Shown here: positions 10,501-18,259 of the stretch, piece after piece
Numbering within the stretch: the first letter of the stretch is position 1
How the letters are laid out: each line of letters begins with the position of its first letter
Source of the DNA: Nocardia sp. alder85J
Lineage (GTDB): Bacteria > Actinomycetota > Actinomycetes > Mycobacteriales > Mycobacteriaceae
Assembly: GCF_020176955.2 (NCBI RefSeq)
Contig: NZ_JAIUCZ020000003.1
Span: 744,001 to 808,000 of the forward strand
DNA: 64,000 bases
Direction: 5' to 3'
Notes under the pieces: model-generated
The model's database searches: none
Told to the model about the DNA's origin: nothing
Seen by the model: the letters and a program-made list of their open reading frames with translations, nothing else
Made by a program: the position numbers and the translations under genes

Positions 10501-10503
10501 CTA
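9177..10503 (+). pseudogene. IS701-family DDE transposase, frame-changed near its 3' end
   Basis: The first frame runs from a start near 9177 (GTG; a TTG at 9135 is the other option) to a stop at 10368-10370. It has an IS701-type core with VPDETGFLKKG, a GVFLAYAG segment, VAADSAYG and a WAVEECFQAAK helix. The expected C-terminal tail (ITVADIRRLL, then HPARTLTHALA) is encoded in the -1 frame and runs to a stop at 10501-10503. The switch point is CCCAAAA at 10307-10313, correctly phased as a -1 slippery heptamer (C CCA AAA). It is therefore either a one-base insertion that breaks the gene or a site of programmed slippage. I favour mutation, since IS701 elements usually have a single frame. Confidence 0.75.
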
Positions 10504-10506
10504 GTT

Positions 10507-10550
10507 GTTCTAGTTGTTCTCCCTTGAGGGAGGAACAACCAGAACAATAG
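10507..10550. terminator. Imperfect ~19-bp hairpin between IS701 and IS630
   Basis: TTGTTCTAGTTGTTCTCCC pairs with GGAGGAACAACCAGAACAA across a short loop, with about two mismatches. It could terminate transcription reaching out of the IS701 element. It lies in a 143-base spacer with no gene. Confidence 0.35.
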
Positions 10551-10647
10551 GAAGGTCGGTGGGCGCGTGGACGGTAGAATCCGGCGGTCTCATGCCGCGG
10601 CAAAGCGCGACATCCACCGCCGGATCCGCTACTCTCCCGACGAGCTA

Positions 10648-11835
10648 GTGCCTCGTCAAGCAACCTTCGGTAGGTAATCGGGTTGGCGGATTTTGGAGTT
10701 GGCGGCGAACTCGCGTTTGGGTTTGGCGTGCTGGTTGTGCCAGCGGATGTAGGCGGCGATGGCGGAGTCCTGCTCATCGTGGCTGTGGTGATCGGTGCCG
10801 TTGAGGGCGAAGTAACGCAGTGCCGCGAACTCGGACTCGATCCAGTTCAGCCACGACGAGTAGGTCGGCAGGAACACCAGCTCCACGTCGTGGGCGGCGG
10901 CCCAGTCGCGGACCTCGGCACGCTTGTGCGGGGAGAAGTTGTCGGCGACGATGTAGAGCTTTTCGCCGGCCCAGCGAGCACGCAGCGACTTCAGCAACGC
11001 CAGGAACTCGGTCCACCGCTTGCGGTCACGGATCCGATAGTGGATCTTTCCGGTGGCCAGGTCCAGTGCGCCGAGCAAGTGCCGGACACCCTGGGTGCGG
11101 TGATAAGTCGCCCGCAACCGCTTCGGTCTTCGTTGCGGAAACCAGCCTCTACCAGCACGGGGTTGCAGATTCAATGGGCCGAACTCGTCGACGCAGATCA
11201 CCCGCCCGTCAGCGGGCGGGTGGTCGTAGAGGTCCAGGATCCGGTTCATCTTCGCGGTGAAATCCGGGTCGCGACCGGCCTTCCAGGTCTTGACCGCCTG
11301 CCACGACACACCCTCGGCCTTGAGGATTGCGCGCAGGGTCTCCCGGCTTATGTCGGCAATAGCGTTGTTCTGCAATGCCTCCCGCAGTTTCGACAGGCTC
11401 CATGTCGAGAACGGCCAACCCAGGTCACGGGGACAGCACCGGGCGATACAGGCGATACGTTCACGCGTCGCCCGGTCGACCTTCTTCGGCCTGCCCCCGC
11501 TCCATTTTGGGTCCAGCGCCTCGAACCCCCGTTCGTTGAACTCGTGAATCACTTGCCGCACATAGGCTTCCGACACCTGCATCAACCGGGCGATCGCCGG
11601 GACCGGCTGACGCTGAGCCGAAGCCATCACCACGATCGCGCGCCGCATCCGGACCGGTTGCCTGCTGGTCTTCGTGATCCGCTGCAACCGGCGCCCTTCC
11701 TCCGGGGTCACCGCTCGCACAAACACTTCCGGCCTCCGAGCCACCGGGCACCACCTCCACCGGCAGCTTCGCCGCCGGCGAGCACCCGAGCAAACCGACA
11801 CCCGGTTACCAGCACAACCTTTCTAGACGAGGCAC
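10648..11835 (-). mobile_element. IS630-family insertion sequence (TA target)
   Basis: Inverted ends share GTGCCTCGTC (10648-10657 and, inverted, 11826-11835) with looser similarity further in. Each end is bordered by TA, the target dinucleotide of IS630/Tc1-mariner elements. It carries one minus-strand transposase. The IS481 target duplication overlaps its right end. Confidence 0.8.
10656..11744 (-). CDS. IS630-family transposase
   Basis: This 362-residue protein is read from a GTG preceded by GGAGGTGG. An N-terminal helix-turn-helix (IARLMQVSEAYVRQVIHEF) and a second winged region precede the DDE domain. The catalytic residues fall in VICVDEFGPL, YIVADNFSPHK and LNWIESEFAAL, so all three acids are present and the reading frame is intact. 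A longer upstream reading is possible but adds only arginine-rich sequence. It should catalyse cut-and-paste transposition of its own element into TA sites. Confidence 0.85.
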   Translation of the reverse strand: MARRPEVFVRAVTPEEGRRLQRITKTSRQPVRMRRAIVVMASAQRQPVPAIARLMQVSEAYVRQVIHEFNERGFEALDPKWSGGRPKKVDRATRERIACIARCCPRDLGWPFSTWSLSKLREALQNNAIADISRETLRAILKAEGVSWQAVKTWKAGRDPDFTAKMNRILDLYDHPPADGRVICVDEFGPLNLQPRAGRGWFPQRRPKRLRATYHRTQGVRHLLGALDLATGKIHYRIRDRKRWTEFLALLKSLRARWAGEKLYIVADNFSPHKRAEVRDWAAAHDVELVFLPTYSSWLNWIESEFAALRYFALNGTDHHSHDEQDSAIAAYIRWHNQHAKPKREFAANSKIRQPDYLPKVA

Positions 11836-11839
11836 TAGT
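11834..11839. repeat. IS481 target duplication ACTAGT, left copy
   Basis: ACTAGT here and at 12949-12954 flank the IS481 element. The left copy contains the last two bases of the IS630 end plus its TA target, so IS630 was already in place when IS481 inserted. Confidence 0.7.
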
Positions 11840-12948
11840 TGTTGTGGGTCGTGACGTTGGTGACGTGGGTGTGGGGGTGAGCTGAGGGGCGGTTCTTTCG
11901 GCGGCAGGATGTGAAGCGCCAACACCACATCAGCCACGACCGGAAAGAACCGCCGTGTCTCACCGTAATGCCCCGCTCACTGTCGAGGGCCGTCACCGGC
12001 TCGTGCAACGCTGCCGTACTCGCCCGATCGCCCACGTCGCCGCGGAGATGGGTATCTCGCGGCAATGCGCGTCGAAGTGGGTCAACAGATTCCGTCGTCA
12101 CGGTGAACTCGGTCTGCTCGATCGGTCCCCGACGCCACACAGGTCACCGCCGGCGGCCCCGGTCGAGATCGTGACCCGCATCGAGTACGTGCGCCGGTCC
12201 CGGAAATGGTCCGCGCGCCGGATCGGGCTCGAGCTGGCGGCCGAGGGCACCCGGATCTCGGTGCGCACGATCGGCCGGCACCTGGTCCGGCTCGGGTTGA
12301 ACCGCCGCCGGTTCCTGGACCCCGGCGGTGAACCGAACCGGGCACCGCGGCGGATCATCGCCCGCCGGCCGGGCCATATGGTGCACGTCGATATCAAGAA
12401 GGTCGGCCGGATTCCTGACGGCGGCGGCTGGCGCGTCCACGGACGGGGATCAGCCCAGGACCTGGCCGCCCGGTCGGCGGGCAAACGCAAGCGGCCCGGC
12501 TACGCGTTCGGGCACACCGCGGTCGACGGCTACTCCCGGCTGGCCTACACCGAAGCCCTGGGCGACGAGAAAGCAGTCACCGCAATAGGTTTCATGTTCC
12601 GGGCGCGAGCGTTCTTCGCCGCGCACGGCATCGACCGGATCGAGCGGATCGTCACCGACAACGGCGCCTGCTACAAAGCCCGAGACTTCGCGAAAATACT
12701 ACTCGGGGCCCGCCACCAGCGGATCACCCCCTACACGCCACGCCACAACGGGAAAGTCGAACGCTACAACCGGATCCTGGCCGAAGAATTCCTCTACGCC
12801 CGCGAATGGACCTCGGACCTGCAACGCCGACAGGCACTACAGATCTGGAACATTCACTACAACTATCATCGACCCCATTCGGCCACCGGAAACCGGCCAC
12901 CAGCCACCCGACTCCACACCGGCGTCACCAACGTCCAGGCCTCATACA
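11840..12948 (+). mobile_element. IS481-family insertion sequence
   Basis: The ends start with TGT and match over an imperfect ~26 bp whose inner part GACGTTGGTGACG is identical at both sides (inverted on the right). ACTAGT is duplicated at the flanks. One transposase fills the element. Confidence 0.8.
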
Positions 12949-12953
12949 ACTAG
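11955..12953 (+). CDS. IS481-family transposase
   Basis: This 332-residue protein starts at a GTG. An N-terminal helix-turn-helix (HVAAEMGISRQCASKWVNRF) and a second HTH precede a retroviral-type integrase domain. The catalytic acids sit in MVHVDIKKVG, RIVTDNGACYK and HNGKVERYNR. The frame looks intact. The TAG stop codon (12951-12953) is not in the element but in the duplicated target sequence ACTAGT, so the insertion site supplies termination. An ACTAGT duplication in this phase would supply a stop wherever the element lands. Confidence 0.85.
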   Translation: MSHRNAPLTVEGRHRLVQRCRTRPIAHVAAEMGISRQCASKWVNRFRRHGELGLLDRSPTPHRSPPAAPVEIVTRIEYVRRSRKWSARRIGLELAAEGTRISVRTIGRHLVRLGLNRRRFLDPGGEPNRAPRRIIARRPGHMVHVDIKKVGRIPDGGGWRVHGRGSAQDLAARSAGKRKRPGYAFGHTAVDGYSRLAYTEALGDEKAVTAIGFMFRARAFFAAHGIDRIERIVTDNGACYKARDFAKILLGARHQRITPYTPRHNGKVERYNRILAEEFLYAREWTSDLQRRQALQIWNIHYNYHRPHSATGNRPPATRLHTGVTNVQASYN

Positions 12954-12954
12954 T
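12949..12954. repeat. IS481 target duplication ACTAGT, right copy
   Basis: Right-hand copy of the six-base duplication. It restores the TAG that ends a short minus-strand frame (12950-13060) here, and it also provides the transposase stop on the plus strand. Confidence 0.65.
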
Positions 12955-13060
12955 GCTCGGACAGACCGAGCGTCTCGAATCTCTTGGTGATGTCCTCGTG
13001 CCCTGTGTCCAGCAGACCCCGCAGGACCGTCACATCAACGAGCCATCCCCGCATTCTGGA
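12950..13060 (-). pseudogene. Possible remnant of a gene ending at the IS target
   Basis: A short frame encodes MRGWLVDVTVLRGLLDTGHE followed by a charged amphipathic tail ending GLSEH. It looks protein-like but has no clear start site; upstream in-frame sequence is serine/arginine-rich. It lies just downstream of the HsdR-like gene on the same strand. I cannot assign a family. Confidence 0.25.
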
Positions 13061-13141
13061 AGAACGGCCCGACGACCCCACGACCCTCGAAACTCTCACC
13101 ATGTCCCGCAATAGGCATAACCTAGACAAGGACACTGCATG

Positions 13142-15763
13142 TCACATCCGTGCGAACTCGAAATTTCTACAGTAGTCGAAAACATGAAATCTTGTCTTAG
13201 GCCGGTTTGGCCCGAATAGATCGGGTGCGGTTCGGGCGCCTATACCTAGCATCTGCCAGAACAGACTTCGTGTGCGCACAGGCCTAAAGAACACAACGTT
13301 GACAATAGATGGTATGTCGATACCGGCCTCAAGGATTCCCGCCGATATCGCGATACGCGGATCTTCATCGCGGGAAGCGAACCTAGATATGATACGACGA
13401 AAGTCAAGATTTCTAGATGTAATTGGCTGCGCAAATCCATTGTCGAACTGAGTATATTTTATCTTGAACCGTTCGGCTATCAGTTCAGCATGATTTCTAT
13501 CCTTTGCGAATATTACCGACTTGCCAAGCAGGCTGCCGTCTGCGGTTCGTAGACCATCGTGCATCAGGTTATCAAGCATTGCGTCAATCACATCGGTGTT
13601 GAACAGGGTCTGCTTTAAGTCATGCGCACTAGCACGCCGAGTATTGCAGTCTAGAGAATCTTCGGGATCAGGGTCTTCGGGAAATCCTGTATCTTCGATA
13701 CCACTGTGCGGGGATACAGTTGTCATAGCAAAGAAGGTCGGCGGGATCGCAAATCCCGCTTCAACAGCCTCCCGGAAATCGTATACGTCTGTTGGTGAAC
13801 CATAAAACTGGTAGACACTGTCGTCCAAGGCATCCACGGGTGCAGACGTAAACGCAACGACCAAAGAATCGAAGTAGTCAACGATCGTCCGATACTGTCG
13901 GTATCCTGAACTAGCTTCACCGATAATTATAAGATCGAAGTATCCCGGTCCAAATTTGCGCAGCCCGAACTCGTCGGTTCTGTTCATAATGGCCAGCATC
14001 GTTTGATAGGTAGACACATAGATTCGTGCGTCGACGTGCCCTTCTGGAAAACCGCAGATTACTGGGATACCTGGGATATGCTCTTTAAACACGCTGGCAG
14101 TTTGTTCCATCGTCAGCACCCGGTCGGTCAGGAAAAGCGTACGATGAATTCTGTTGGCGCGAACGAGAGCATCAACAAGTGCGACCGCTGTGAGAGTTTT
14201 TCCTGATCCTTGGGCCATGGCTAGCAGTGCCCTACGGTCTCCGTTGGCAACGAAGGAATCGAGGACACTCCGAATGGCTCGACCCTGGTAGTGGCGCAGC
14301 GAGAATGAGTCACTGATTTGGATATCAGTTAGCTTGATATGACTTGAACGGCGCTTAATTAGCCGACGCAGTTGATCGTTAGTGTAGAAACCCTCTACAC
14401 GCCGAGGCTCACTTTCGATCCCATCCAAGATATATGTTTGGTTACCATCGGTGTAGAAAGCTACGGGGCGCTGATCGAATTCGGCTTCAAGCTGGTCCGC
14501 ATATATACGCGCCTGATGTTCTGCCGAACTGAGATCATGGCCGGCGATTTTCGTTTCCACGAGCGCTAGCGGCTTACCGTTATCGTCATCCCAGAGTACG
14601 TAGTCAACGGTTTGACCAGACTGCGCAGCAGAAGAACTCGGTCGGGCAAGGCGATAGTTGCGTGTTGCTGAACTATTCGCAATCCATCCAGCCTCTTCTA
14701 AAAGAACATCTACAATCGTCTCGAGCGTATCTATCTGATAACCATGTCCGAGTTCGATGTTCTCCCGAGCTCGACCAGGCGGATTGCGAAGAACTGCACT
14801 ATCAGTGGAGGCGCCGGAATTATTACGATATTCCCTGTCAGAGATTTCAGATGCGCCGCCGATCTTGGTTGGCGCGTGCTCGCCAGGACTCTCAAGATAG
14901 GTGCGCAGCTCTGACACACGAATCAACGATTTGGACTGAACAGGAATAAGTTTGTGGTTGAATGAAACATTTGAATGAGTTAGATTCGACGAATCGGGAG
15001 AATATATCCGCACGATGCCAAGAACGACATCGAACAGGTCGCTCACGGTGCAAACCGCATCGTCTTCGTTCATCTGGCCACGAGTATGCACTGCCGAATT
15101 GACTTGCCTACGAATCGAATGCATTTTTTGTGTGATTTCCGGACCTAGTATGCTGGTTAATGCTGGTTCAGCAGTCATCGTTCCCAGACTCGGCCGATCG
15201 GGTGGCGTCAGCGAGCCGTCGACTTGATACACCCAGGCGACAGCTATCTCCAAGGCTCGGCGCGCATGCATGCAAGATGCCGATGGATCGGTACGCGCCA
15301 GCCGCTCCGCATGAATTGCCTCGGCATATAAATCGGGCCAATCATGGCGGAGAAATTCGAAGTTAGACCCGCCGGAGTCTGATCGCTCTACAACATCTAG
15401 ATCCTGGCCCATAGTTCCGAGTTCGGCCGGGCGGTCCCTGATGGCCCAGGACCAAACCTCCGACCCATCGGTCTGATATGCAGGAGTCAGCGCCACAAGC
15501 GTATCCCGCGGCAGGGAGCGTGGCAGAAGCAGCCAGTTCGGGGAAGCGTCTAACGCCAGGGCCAGGGCGATCAGGTCATCGACGTCAATTCGCCGCTGCC
15601 CCTTCTCGACTTTCGCCAATGCGGACATATCGACCGGCCTACCGAGCTCGGCGAGTCGGGTCGCGAGCGCTTGAAGCGTGAGGCCGCGTTCGGCGCGGAG
15701 TTCCCGCAAACGCTCCGCAACGCGGGTGCCTGTGGGTCCTAACGCCCCGACTTGCTTTGCCAT
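13142..15763 (-). CDS. XRE-DUF4145-HsdR-like protein with altered ATPase motifs, orphan
   Basis: This 873-residue protein has an XRE helix-turn-helix (about 13-65), a DUF4145-like region (about 125-250), an HsdR N-terminal nuclease (Asp387, Glu403-x-Lys405 in VDYVLW and ALVETK) and a superfamily 2 helicase pair. Walker A is intact (GSGKT, 519-523). The other ATPase motifs are changed relative to EcoEI-type HsdR: motif II is GEAS instead of DEAH (615-618), motif III is TSAP instead of TATP, and motif VI is GIGAR instead of GRGTR (840-844). The protein stops right after the helicase, without the usual C-terminal domain. No hsdM or hsdS lies nearby. Its lower GC content suggests transfer. The ATG follows GGAGATTTTCGCC. 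It may be a pseudo-enzyme that binds DNA, or a decaying gene. Confidence 0.7.
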   Translation of the reverse strand: MAKQVGALGPTGTRVAERLRELRAERGLTLQALATRLAELGRPVDMSALAKVEKGQRRIDVDDLIALALALDASPNWLLLPRSLPRDTLVALTPAYQTDGSEVWSWAIRDRPAELGTMGQDLDVVERSDSGGSNFEFLRHDWPDLYAEAIHAERLARTDPSASCMHARRALEIAVAWVYQVDGSLTPPDRPSLGTMTAEPALTSILGPEITQKMHSIRRQVNSAVHTRGQMNEDDAVCTVSDLFDVVLGIVRIYSPDSSNLTHSNVSFNHKLIPVQSKSLIRVSELRTYLESPGEHAPTKIGGASEISDREYRNNSGASTDSAVLRNPPGRARENIELGHGYQIDTLETIVDVLLEEAGWIANSSATRNYRLARPSSSAAQSGQTVDYVLWDDDNGKPLALVETKIAGHDLSSAEHQARIYADQLEAEFDQRPVAFYTDGNQTYILDGIESEPRRVEGFYTNDQLRRLIKRRSSHIKLTDIQISDSFSLRHYQGRAIRSVLDSFVANGDRRALLAMAQGSGKTLTAVALVDALVRANRIHRTLFLTDRVLTMEQTASVFKEHIPGIPVICGFPEGHVDARIYVSTYQTMLAIMNRTDEFGLRKFGPGYFDLIIIGEASSGYRQYRTIVDYFDSLVVAFTSAPVDALDDSVYQFYGSPTDVYDFREAVEAGFAIPPTFFAMTTVSPHSGIEDTGFPEDPDPEDSLDCNTRRASAHDLKQTLFNTDVIDAMLDNLMHDGLRTADGSLLGKSVIFAKDRNHAELIAERFKIKYTQFDNGFAQPITSRNLDFRRIISRFASRDEDPRIAISAGILEAGIDIPSIVNVVFFRPVRTRSLFWQMLGIGARTAPDLFGPNRPKTRFHVFDYCRNFEFARM

Positions 15764-15880
15764 GCCCCGAAGCTTACCGAATTCTGGCGAAAATCTCCAA
15801 GAGTGTCTAACTTGACCAGACTGCCCCTTGAGGAGGAGGCTATCAGCCGATGAGGACGGCCAGCTGACGCCGAAATGGCA

Positions 15881-15906
15881 ACGGCCCCCGAGGACACGGG
15901 GGCCGT
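15881..15906. terminator. Perfect 10-bp GC-rich hairpin
   Basis: ACGGCCCCCG pairs with CGGGGGCCGT around a 6-base loop, between two divergent genes. It has no T-run, as is usual in actinobacteria. It might instead act in the leader of one of the flanking genes. Confidence 0.4.
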
Positions 15907-15946
15907 TCTCGTCACGACCAAGGGCTAGCCGACAGGAAGGACGAGA

Positions 15947-16240
15947 ATGTCAAGGGTAAGTGGTTACGGTAGCCAGCCGCAGGGCGGGCCACCGGAGAGC
16001 CGTGATCAAGACGGCTCGATGATCTCCCTTCGGCAGGTAGTAATCATCGGATTGTCAATACTGGTCGGACTGTGTGGAGGTGCAACCGCCGGGATCGCAG
16101 CCGGACTGCCTGTCGCCAGCGCCTACAGTGTAGGCGCTGGTGCGACAGTCGGTTTCGTAGCTGCCGTACCGGCGGGACTGCTAGCGGGAATGGCGACTGC
16201 TCATTATCTGCATGCGCTGATAGGTCGCGATTCGCGATAG
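15947..16240 (+). CDS. Small two-helix membrane protein
   Basis: This 97-residue protein starts at an ATG preceded by a good GGAAGGA site. A polar N-terminal tail of ~25 residues is followed by two hydrophobic, Gly/Ala-rich segments (about 30-55 and 62-87) with a short loop, and ends in a charged tail. I do not recognise the family. The glycine pattern suggests tight helix packing in the membrane. It stands alone between divergent and convergent genes, so context gives no function. Confidence 0.6.
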   Translation: MSRVSGYGSQPQGGPPESRDQDGSMISLRQVVIIGLSILVGLCGGATAGIAAGLPVASAYSVGAGATVGFVAAVPAGLLAGMATAHYLHALIGRDSR

Positions 16241-16385
16241 ATGCCTGGTGAGGTGCTCGGAAGGCGCGGAACAAAAGCCCGAAGTAGCAAACCCCGGGCC
16301 GCGTCGGTCCTGCGATTAATGCATGGCTACACCGCGTCGGAGTCAGCAGCCAGGCCTAGCCGGGGGCGACAACGCCTGTGGTAGT

Positions 16386-17531
16386 TTAGCCCCCGCTGCG
16401 CGGTCGAGGCCGCAGGCTCGGCGAGTCGGTGTGCTGGTTTGCGGCGCAGGCGTGGAAGGGGCCGAGGGGATCGGTGAGTGTGCTGAGGGCCGGGTAGAAG
16501 TAGTGCAGGAAGTAACTGAGGTCCGCCAGACCGGTCAGCGCGTCGCGCGCAGATCCCGCCGCCGCTTCGAGTGCAGCCTGATCGGCATGCCCGGTACGGA
16601 TTGCGTCGATGACAGTGGAGATCGCAGTCGGCAGCCCGGTGAGGTCCGTCGCGGAAAAACCGGAGTCCAGCGAACGGGTCAGCGATCGACTGGCGGTATC
16701 CATTGCGCTGGAATGTTTTTCGGTGTCCGTATTCGCCTTGGCTGGAGCGGAAGTGGTGGTCGGCTGGGACAACAGCCGACCGAGCGCGGCCAGGATCGGG
16801 TTGCCGGTCGCGGAGGTGGCGCAGAATCGGTCGTCGGTGGCACAGAACTCCGCCGTGACCGCGCCCAGTGCGCAGAACCCCGACGCGCGAACGCCGCGAA
16901 TTCCATTGCCTTGCAGGGCAGGACCGACGAGATTGCCGCCACTTGTTCCCTGTTTCGGGTCAGCGACCAGCCCGACAGCCAGGACCCTCTCAGGCGTGAT
17001 CGGCGTCCGATGGCAGCCGATCTCGGCCGCGAGGTCACCTGCGGCATCGGCGCCTTGGGAATATCCGGCGAGCACGAACTTGGTGGCCTTGCAGCGATCG
17101 GCGATGCCGGATACCGCCTGTGCCGCGGCGGAAACGGCCAGATTCTCGCTGTCCCCATAGGTCACTCCGTCCATCGCTTTGGCTGGATACGCCGGGAAGA
17201 CGGCGGTGAATTCGGCACCGAGCTGCTGCTCGAGCGCAGTGGCGACCGGGGCCAGCAGCCCCACTGGCTGGGTCGAGTCCGAGGTAGAGGTGGTTTCCCA
17301 TGTCCCCGCGAGGAAGATCCCGGCGACCGCCGGGCAGTCGCTGGTGGCACCGCCGACGACCGTTGCGTTCGGATCTTGTTGCGCCGCAACGACAGGACGA
17401 CCGGCGACCAGTACCACCAGGGCAATCAGCATCGCCGAAGCGAGCCTGCCCCAGGACGGGGCCACCTCCGCGTGCGGCGGTTTTCGGCGGCCGACGCCGG
17501 TGACGACACGGGGTTTCACGGCCGGCGTCAT
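16386..17531 (-). CDS. Cutinase-family secreted esterase
   Basis: This 381-residue protein has an N-terminal hydrophobic segment (about 30-50, ending VVAAQ) that is a signal peptide or anchor. The alpha/beta-hydrolase nucleophile motif GYSQG lies near residue 155, and the acid region VADPKQG follows. Cysteines in the TDDRFC region resemble the disulfide loop of cutinases. The C-terminal ~130 residues are a Ser/Thr-rich linker plus a helical tail not present in simple cutinases. The start overlaps the preceding stop (ATGA), so it is coupled to the membrane protein gene. Cutinases hydrolyse lipid or polyester esters outside the cell; the actual substrate is unknown. Confidence 0.75.
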   Translation of the reverse strand: MTPAVKPRVVTGVGRRKPPHAEVAPSWGRLASAMLIALVVLVAGRPVVAAQQDPNATVVGGATSDCPAVAGIFLAGTWETTSTSDSTQPVGLLAPVATALEQQLGAEFTAVFPAYPAKAMDGVTYGDSENLAVSAAAQAVSGIADRCKATKFVLAGYSQGADAAGDLAAEIGCHRTPITPERVLAVGLVADPKQGTSGGNLVGPALQGNGIRGVRASGFCALGAVTAEFCATDDRFCATSATGNPILAALGRLLSQPTTTSAPAKANTDTEKHSSAMDTASRSLTRSLDSGFSATDLTGLPTAISTVIDAIRTGHADQAALEAAAGSARDALTGLADLSYFLHYFYPALSTLTDPLGPFHACAANQHTDSPSLRPRPRSGG

Positions 17532-18241
17532 CGGGCAGTGATCCCGGTGATCAGGACGTGCCCGTCACGGGCGGTGGTGGTGATCGTCTGCGGGTACTGC
17601 ACCGGCGCGGTGCCGGGCCGGTGCTCGGTGAGGTCGACCGTCCACCGATCGGCACCGTCCGCGGCGATCACGACGCAATGAGTGGTGCCGACCGGCACCG
17701 AGTCGATGCCCCGCTGAATCGCATCGGCCGCCGGCATGGCCGCATCAGCGGTGGTCACCGCACGGGCACCCACGCCGCTGCGGTCAACGTAGTAGGCGGA
17801 TTCGAACGCGAGGATCGCATCCGGACCGGTACCACTACCGCCCAGGCCGGCACCGGTGACCACCCCATCATGCGTTCCCGCTGTACAGTCATCGCCCGAC
17901 GACATGGCCGTCGCGGCAGCGGACGCAGCCGGGGTGGTCGCGATCAGACCACGATCACGGGACGCACGGATGGCGCCGGCGGCTACAAGCACGACCCCAG
18001 AGATGATGGCGACCACAGCAGCCACCATGCAGAGCCGACGGCGAGACCAGCTGTACCTGGTTGTCTCGGTGGCGATCGCGCCAGCCAGACGCTTGCCAAG
18101 GTCATCGGCCCAATCCGACGCGACATCGGGGTGCGAAGGGTGGTGCGCGGCGCTGTGGTCGGAGATCGAGATCAGGCCATAGTCCAGGTCGTCCGGGTCT
18201 GACCATGGCTCGACCAGCAGCGGCGTTTCCGAGGTGATCAT
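17528..18241 (-). CDS. Single-pass membrane protein with a secreted domain
   Basis: This 237-residue protein starts at an ATG after a GGGAGG site. About 70 polar residues precede one transmembrane segment (LCMVAAVVAIISGVVLVAAG, about 71-90). The outer part of ~145 residues has a conserved-looking FESAYYVDRSG and ends in a beta-rich stretch. This type occurs in Nocardia beside secretion or conjugation genes, but I cannot name a function. It sits in a three-gene unit: 18 bases after the glycine-zipper gene and overlapping the cutinase gene. Confidence 0.65.
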   Translation of the reverse strand: MITSETPLLVEPWSDPDDLDYGLISISDHSAAHHPSHPDVASDWADDLGKRLAGAIATETTRYSWSRRRLCMVAAVVAIISGVVLVAAGAIRASRDRGLIATTPAASAAATAMSSGDDCTAGTHDGVVTGAGLGGSGTGPDAILAFESAYYVDRSGVGARAVTTADAAMPAADAIQRGIDSVPVGTTHCVVIAADGADRWTVDLTEHRPGTAPVQYPQTITTTARDGHVLITGITAR

Positions 18242-18259
18242 GTCGTCGCCTCCCGACCA

